From positions 18,169,775 through 18,233,774 of the forward strand of contig JALGPY010000009.1 of NCBI GenBank assembly GCA_023055425.1: 64,000 nt of DNA, in the 5' to 3' direction. The notes under the pieces were generated by a model. It searched no databases, had not been told where the DNA came from, and saw nothing but the letters and a program-made list of their open reading frames with translations. Below are positions 59,401 to 64,000 of this stretch, piece after piece (the stretch's first letter is position 1; each line of letters starts with the position of its first letter). This DNA comes from Linanthus parryae. Lineage: Eukaryota > Streptophyta > Magnoliopsida > Ericales > Polemoniaceae. Both the position numbers and the translations under genes were made by a program.

Positions 59401-60012
59401 TCAACCGAAAAGGATAGTGGAGAGTGCTTTATCCCTCCACTTCTTCTTCTTCCACCATCTCTTCTCGATAACTTCACGTGCACCCCTGTGCTCTGAAGAA
59501 GGCGGAGAATTGTGGAAGCTGACTCCTTTCATTTTGCAATTGATCTTCTTGAGAAATTTCCACCAAGTACCAATGGGCTCAAATGAATATCTGGCCATAA
59601 AATCATCCAAGTAGTACTTCCTTGATGCTATATTCTCTTCAAATGACCCATGAAAATTATCCACACCCCCACATTTGCTGACTTCCAACTCCTTAACTAT
59701 GGCATATGGATGATAAATAGAATCGCCCATAAAACAAGAGATTGGAAGTTGCTCATCACATTCTTCCCCATAAGAATCCCCATACAGTAATTGTTCCAGC
59801 TCGTCGCAGACTTGCGTGACATAGGATATGGAGAATTCATCATTAATCTGAGTTGGGGCTTTTACCTCAATATCACTGAGAACAAGTGTTTCACCAGCTT
59901 CATCGTCGCCACACCACAGGCTTCCAATGTCGGTTTCTTCCCATTCATGCCAAGGATGTGAGGGTGCATGCGTTTTGGCTCGCAATACGACAGATCTTCC
60001 CATCTTCGGCAC
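59401..60012 (-). CDS. Unrecognised open frame in the Athila-like element
   Basis: 203 codons, minus strand. An acidic middle (CDELEQLLYGDSYGEECDEQ) is followed by FMARYSFEPIGTWWKFLKK and a basic end. I do not recognise the family. It overlaps the neighbouring frame 59862-60422 by 151 bases in a different register, so the two may be one coding region broken by a frameshift near 59870-60000. The position just 3' of the PBS suggests a gag-related remnant, but no gag motif is seen. Confidence 0.4.
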   Translation of the reverse strand: MPKMGRSVVLRAKTHAPSHPWHEWEETDIGSLWCGDDEAGETLVLSDIEVKAPTQINDEFSISYVTQVCDELEQLLYGDSYGEECDEQLPISCFMGDSIYHPYAIVKELEVSKCGGVDNFHGSFEENIASRKYYLDDFMARYSFEPIGTWWKFLKKINCKMKGVSFHNSPPSSEHRGAREVIEKRWWKKKKWRDKALSTILFG

Positions 60013-60422
60013 ACAGGTCCACCCCAGTCTGAATCAGAGTCTGAGTCCTCATAAATGGCGGTGTCCACAAATGGTTCCTGGACACTGCAGTCTTCGTTCG
60101 GCTCAGGTATCTCTTCTTCCACTTGTGGTGGGGATGATGAAGGTTCAATGTGAGGCTCACTGTCATGTGGCAAGGGCTCCTCTTGTGGCTCTTGAATACT
60201 AGATTCCCCTGTTGTTGGCAGTTTTTCTATTCGTTTCTTTATCCTCTCCAACATCTCCCTCACGTATTCCCTACCTATGGCTGAATCCTCTTGTGGTAAT
60301 TGTGCATCTATGGACAAAAATTTGGCGCACACTTCGATGTCATTCATAATACTACGATGTTCTTCCATAATTGCCGATGAGTCTTCCTGGTGCTGATGAA
60401 GCTGGGGGCATGTACTTGACAT
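59862..60422 (-). CDS. Unrecognised acidic open frame in the Athila-like element
   Basis: 186 codons, minus strand. Pro/Glu/Ser-rich (EEPLPHDSEPHIEPSSSPPQ) with an Asp-Ser run DSDSDSD and a predicted helical N-terminal half. Upstream on the same strand (60425-60516) another register encodes a Cys-rich stretch, CFHCRGNHEDEDAC then CYVCGIWHERRDSC, spaced like a zinc-binding motif; a TAG separates it from this start in the ATG frame. No function is assigned. Confidence 0.4.
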   Translation of the reverse strand: MSSTCPQLHQHQEDSSAIMEEHRSIMNDIEVCAKFLSIDAQLPQEDSAIGREYVREMLERIKKRIEKLPTTGESSIQEPQEEPLPHDSEPHIEPSSSPPQVEEEIPEPNEDCSVQEPFVDTAIYEDSDSDSDWGGPVCRRWEDLSYCEPKRMHPHILGMNGKKPTLEACGVATMKLVKHLFSVILR

Positions 60423-60698
60423 GAGTCTCTACGCTCGTGCCAAATTCCGCATACATAGCACGAAGTTATGCATGCGTCCTCGTCTTCATGGTTACCCCTG
60501 CAGTGGAAACAGTAGGGGGGAACCCGAATAACAGTCTTCGCTCCACATGCTTAAATTGTCTCTTGCTTCCTGCGTTCCTGAGAAATAAACTCACAAGACA
60601 CCCGTGAAGCACAGAGATATAGAATCAGAACAAATATTCAAACTAAAACTAAAATAAAAGTACTCTAAACTAACTCCTAACTAAATAATCTACCGCTG

Positions 60699-60716
60699 TC
60701 CCCGGAAACGGCGCCA
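60699..60716 (-). other. Primer binding site, tRNA-Asp type
   Basis: Minus strand TGGCGCCGTTTCCGGGGA, six bases inside the LTR. It is the PBS form common to Athila elements (TGGCGCCGTTGCCGGGGA) with one change, and it fixes the element's direction as right to left. Confidence 0.85.
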
Positions 60717-61882
60717 AAAACATGACGCGATTTCTTAACGCGTATGCGCAAGTGCACGGTCAAGTAATATAGGGGTGATATTTCAACCCCGAGTTATCGA
60801 TCCCACGAGGACATGCTTGAGATTATTTAATTAGTTATTTAATTTAGAGTACAGTGCAGGAGGAAAGAGTTAATTGATTTAAGAATTGAAATAACAACTA
60901 ATCTAATACTTTTGTATTTTTTTATTTATTTTTAAAAAATAGATATGGAGAAACTAGGCGATCTCTAGATCACCTAGGGTTGTAGACGAATTCCGGTTCA
61001 ACTATGTAACACGTAAATTCTATTCTAGTTCAGTCGGGTAATTGCACTGATAATCTCCTATCGGTCTCATGTCATTTTACGTCTCGGTTAACTACAATCT
61101 CCTATCGGTCTCATGTTGTCTACCGGTCCGTTCTAGCAGGTCATCTACTGGTACGATAACGGGTCCTGTCGGCCCACCGTTTCACGGAACAGCTAAATAA
61201 TCCTACCGAATCTACCCACACTAGGCCAATCCTAACACTTCTCCTTTTAGGTCTCGGTGATTCGGGATTGTGTTAAAATTCTCTACACAATTAGGTTGAG
61301 TCACTGTCGTGCACTCATCTAATTAGCTAGCACGTCCGGGTAGCTACTCCATCCATACTAAAGATTAAGCATAGAACAAGAACGTGTAACTAGAACGAAT
61401 ATTAACTTTAAGCAATGAATTGATTCACAAAATAAACCCTAGTTTCGTTGAATATCAAATCATATCCTAATCGTGTCAATAGACTAAGATCAACAACAAG
61501 TTCAAGAAACTAACATTCAATTGAAGAATCAAATCCAAACGCATGAAACAAAGTATGAAATCCGAAAAATAACCGTCTACATAAACTCTAGGCTCTCGTA
61601 GAGATGCCTAGCAAAGTATTTAGCTAAGAATAATCAACCAAACAAAACTTACAAGTTTCTCCATACAAAGATTGAAAGAAGAAGAAGATGAAACCCTAGA
61701 TCTACAATGGAGGAGGAATCCTCCTCTTCCCCCGTCTCTCTCTTCTCTACTACGTTGATGGCCTTTTTCTTCCTCATGTGTCTCTTCTCTTAATATAGGG
61801 TGTATTAATTAATCATCAAACATTATTAATTAATAACCCTAATGCCCCTTTTCTTTTTCCGTGCGTGCGCTGGTTCTCCTAG

Positions 61883-62127
61883 CAGATCGCGCGATCACCT
61901 TTTGCTGATCGTGCGATCTGCTGTTGTGCGGGCTTCTAATCTTCTGTCTGATCGTAGGATCACCAAATCTGATCCTGCGATCTGCTGTTGATCGGAGGAT
62001 CAACTTGTGATCCTACAAGTCAGTGACTTTTCTTCTTTTTCTCTACAACCTTCGCCCACTTGATCGTGCGATCACATATTGTGATCCTGCGATCTGCTTT
62101 GATCCTAGGATCAACTTTTGATCCTAC
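61883..62127. repeat. Clustered GATC-containing palindromes in the LTR
   Basis: At least ten short near-repeats such as GATCGCGCGATCACC, GATCGTGCGATCTGC, GATCCTGCGATCTGC and GATCCTAGGATCAAC, spaced by roughly 10-30 bases. Most are palindromic about their centre. Confidence 0.7.
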
Positions 62128-62541
62128 ACTTCAGTGGGTTTTCTTCACTTTTCTTCTGCTCAATTTTTCTAAGTCTTCTCTTCTACTCTTCATTGGAAGT
62201 GTTAAGTGTCATTATCCAAACTTTGTAAAATGACACTTTGACCCCCTTTTTCCATCTTTGTCCTCTTTTCTTCCAAATTCTTTCTCTCCCAAGCTTCCGC
62301 ATATGTTCCGAAGTTCGTTTTCCTCCTCCTCTTGATCCATGAGCTCCGTTTCCTGTCCAACACAACACGAAGACACCCCGTGCGATCAAAAGTGACAAAA
62401 TAAATGTAAATAATTTGAAAAACGCCCAGATTAACAATTTATCACTCAAAGCTAAACTTATCCAATTTCCTCAAGTTCATAGTGTATTTCTAATATATTC
62501 AACCCGGAAACAACAAAACGGTACACAAACGCAGAAGAAAT

Positions 62542-62562
62542 ATAACTCTAATATAGAGTTAT
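62542..62562 (-). repeat. LTR-terminal hairpin (9-bp stem), right copy
   Basis: ATAACTCTA and TAGAGTTAT around a 3-base loop. Same place and stem length as 15030-15051; the loop-closing pair is A:T here and G:C there. Confidence 0.75.
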
Positions 62563-62564
62563 CA

Positions 62565-64000
62565 ATCTTCACTTCTACAAGAATGAACCTTGCATGAGGA
62601 CCCAAAAACAGAACAATGTGAGTTCATTGAAGAGGCCCGGAAAATTATTCATCTAGTATTTTTTACTGCCTCCTCCCAAAATGAGTGTCTTGTTGTTTTT
62701 TCAATTTTGAGGAGATGAATCATTTTAAAAAAGGCTTACAAAAAATAGACGCTCATTATTGATTATATTCATGATCACGTTTATCTAAAGTATCGGCTCC
62801 ATTAGATGAACATCCCACTCGACAAATCGTTTCAGTGACATGCAACTAAGGATACCAACTGCTTAATTCACTCCACCATATTGTCAACATTTTTAATCAA
62901 TAACAAGAATCAAAACAATTGAATAGCATAGATGAATGAAACATGGTCCAAGAGAAATTAAATATAACATAAGTATCAAATCACACCTAATGAAAGAAAG
63001 AAGGTTTCCATGTAATTTTAAAAACTATAAATTACAGTGGTCAAGAGTCGTGGTGAAATTAGATATGTGATAGAGGGAGAAAGAGAGAAAGAGATAGAGA
63101 TGAATAGAAAGAGAGTAGTGGAAAATCTATGAAACTCGGTACTGAAGAACACAAGCCTCTCTTCCCATGTCTCTATGCATGCCCATAGCTTCATACTAGG
63201 AACTCGTCAAATCACTAATTTTTCAAAATTGTGGGGCCCGTATGGAAGTGGGGACCTAGGTGGACACCTAATCAAGCTATACAAGGTCAGCCCTGGGTGT
63301 GACGATCCAAATGATATGCATTTTTTCGAGGTTGCATCAAGGGTAGGATGAAGTTAGTTAGAGGCTTAAGTGGAACATCACAAGAGACTTACGACTATTG
63401 GAGAGAAAATGTTGACTTGAATGATAAGTAGTCTTAAGAATTTTGAAGCAAGAAAATGAAACACCTTGGGTTAATATCAACTCAAAAGATTACACTCATG
63501 TAAGGCCACCATCCAAAGGGGACACAAAACCAAAGGGGAGTTCCAAAAATGTTCAAAGAGGTGCGGGAGATGTCACCAGTATGGACATAACTTCATGTCA
63601 TAATCCTCTAGTTAATGTTTCTTGTCAAGATGTTGCCCAATTGGAATCGCAATCACAAGCCGTCTCTCAATCAACACAACAAATGGTGATTTCCAACGTC
63701 AATTATAACTGGTCTCAAGAATTAGTGATCCATAATGTTTCAGGGCTGTTGGAGATGACCTTGTTGGAGTCATCTCAATGATTATATTAATTTTGTTCAT
63801 GTTTTGTTAAGTATCTTGACATTTTAATCTTTTACTACTAAAGTGAGCGTGAGTTGCACATGGGTAACTTAACTCCTATATTTTAAAAATTAGCACAAGT
63901 GAAACTATCATTCACTTCAAATTTATTTGAGATATAACAGAAATAAAAATGACTGATCATAAATTTTCCTTTCTACTTGAGTAAAGTGTTCTAAACTAAT
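62565..64000. other. Right flank, AT-rich, mostly unassigned
   Basis: No gene that I can support. The open frame 63443-63781 (plus) is low complexity. Within it, in another register, 63563-63600 reads CGRCHQYGHNF, like the start of the CCHC knuckle found at the end of MuDR/FAR1-type transposases, but the last Cys is absent and stops follow. It may be a remnant of a transposase, or chance. Confidence 0.35.

Larger units (their letters stand above)
58231..60698 (-). mobile_element. Internal region of the Athila-like element, 5' part
   Basis: Inside the right-hand LTR and PBS. The left 700 bp are similar to 16421-17060 and contain a partly repeated module (GACCTAGGATCGAGACAGGA at 58231, GACCTAGGAGATGGAGACGG near 58482). 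The right part holds two overlapping minus-strand open frames described separately. No protease, RT or integrase is present, so this is a non-autonomous derivative. Confidence 0.5.
60723..62564 (-). mobile_element. Athila-like 5' LTR
   Basis: On the minus strand it begins TGATAACTCTATATTAGAGT at 62564 and ends ..ATCGCGTCA at 60723, 1,842 bp. The start has a perfect 9-bp hairpin (62542-62562). The stretch 61880-62130 contains repeated GATCGTGCGATC / GATCCTACGATC-like palindromes. The open frame 62183-62449 inside it is not supported. Together with the PBS this is the 5' LTR of a minus-strand element. Confidence 0.75.

Noticed and set aside
1..64000. CRISPR arrays, operons, bacterial-type regulators, tRNA or rRNA genes
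   Set aside because: None seen; the window is plant nuclear repeat DNA. The only regular short arrays are the 54-bp Tat repeat and microsatellites.

Overview
This is nuclear DNA from a flowering plant, probably a eudicot. The evidence is spliced genes with plant-type GT-AG introns, plant-only B3 domains, Tat- and Athila-type Ty3/gypsy elements, Ty1/copia elements and Helitrons, all in an AT-rich background. I see no ordinary single-copy host gene, tRNA or rRNA. Almost everything is transposable-element sequence. Species cannot be named from the sequence alone.

Region 1 (1 to about 13,000, minus strand) is a large autonomous-type Helitron. It carries a three-exon RepHel gene (6653-11653: HUH-Rep nuclease plus PIF1-like helicase, broken by one 1-base frameshift), an intron-rich RPA70-like single-strand-DNA-binding gene (3761-6317), and an intron-rich gene for a protein with three B3 DNA-binding domains (794-2145). 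All three read the same way and the two accessory genes keep open frames across their splice sites. The left end lies outside the window. RepHel plus RPA is a known plant Helitron layout; the co-oriented triple-B3 gene is the most unusual part of the window.

Region 2 (13,559-62,564) is a deep nest of elements. The outermost layer is Athila-like, minus strand, with an LTR plus PPT on the left (13559-15053) and an LTR plus tRNA-Asp-type PBS on the right (60723-62564). Inside it lies a minus-strand copia element (copia A, 17066-58230). Copia A's 3' LTR is interrupted by a solo chromovirus-like LTR (17348-23674), itself interrupted by a non-autonomous Helitron (18698-21853). Copia A's reverse-transcriptase gene is split by a second solo LTR (25625-54408; TSD GATAA). 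That LTR holds a TIR element (26174-27921) carrying a captured piece of a peroxisomal 2,4-dienoyl-CoA reductase gene, and a SIRE-like LTR (30023-53697). The SIRE-like LTR holds a plus-strand copia element (copia B, 30211-52668), whose gag gene is split by a complete 14.5-kb Tat-lineage gypsy element (33284-47773; TSD ACTGG).

The Tat element has 633-bp LTRs, a PBS, a PPT, gag-protease-RT-RNaseH-archaeal-type RNaseH-integrase on the plus strand, a roughly 54-bp tandem array after pol, and a spliced antisense gene containing a plant mobile domain. All gag-pol genes in the nest carry stops or frameshifts.

Region 3 (62,565-64,000) is AT-rich and largely unassigned, with a weak trace of a CCHC zinc knuckle. 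The insertion order reads as a relative timeline: Athila-like layer, copia A, solo LTRs, SIRE-like, copia B, Tat (youngest of that chain; LTRs differ at about 23 of 633 sites by hand count).
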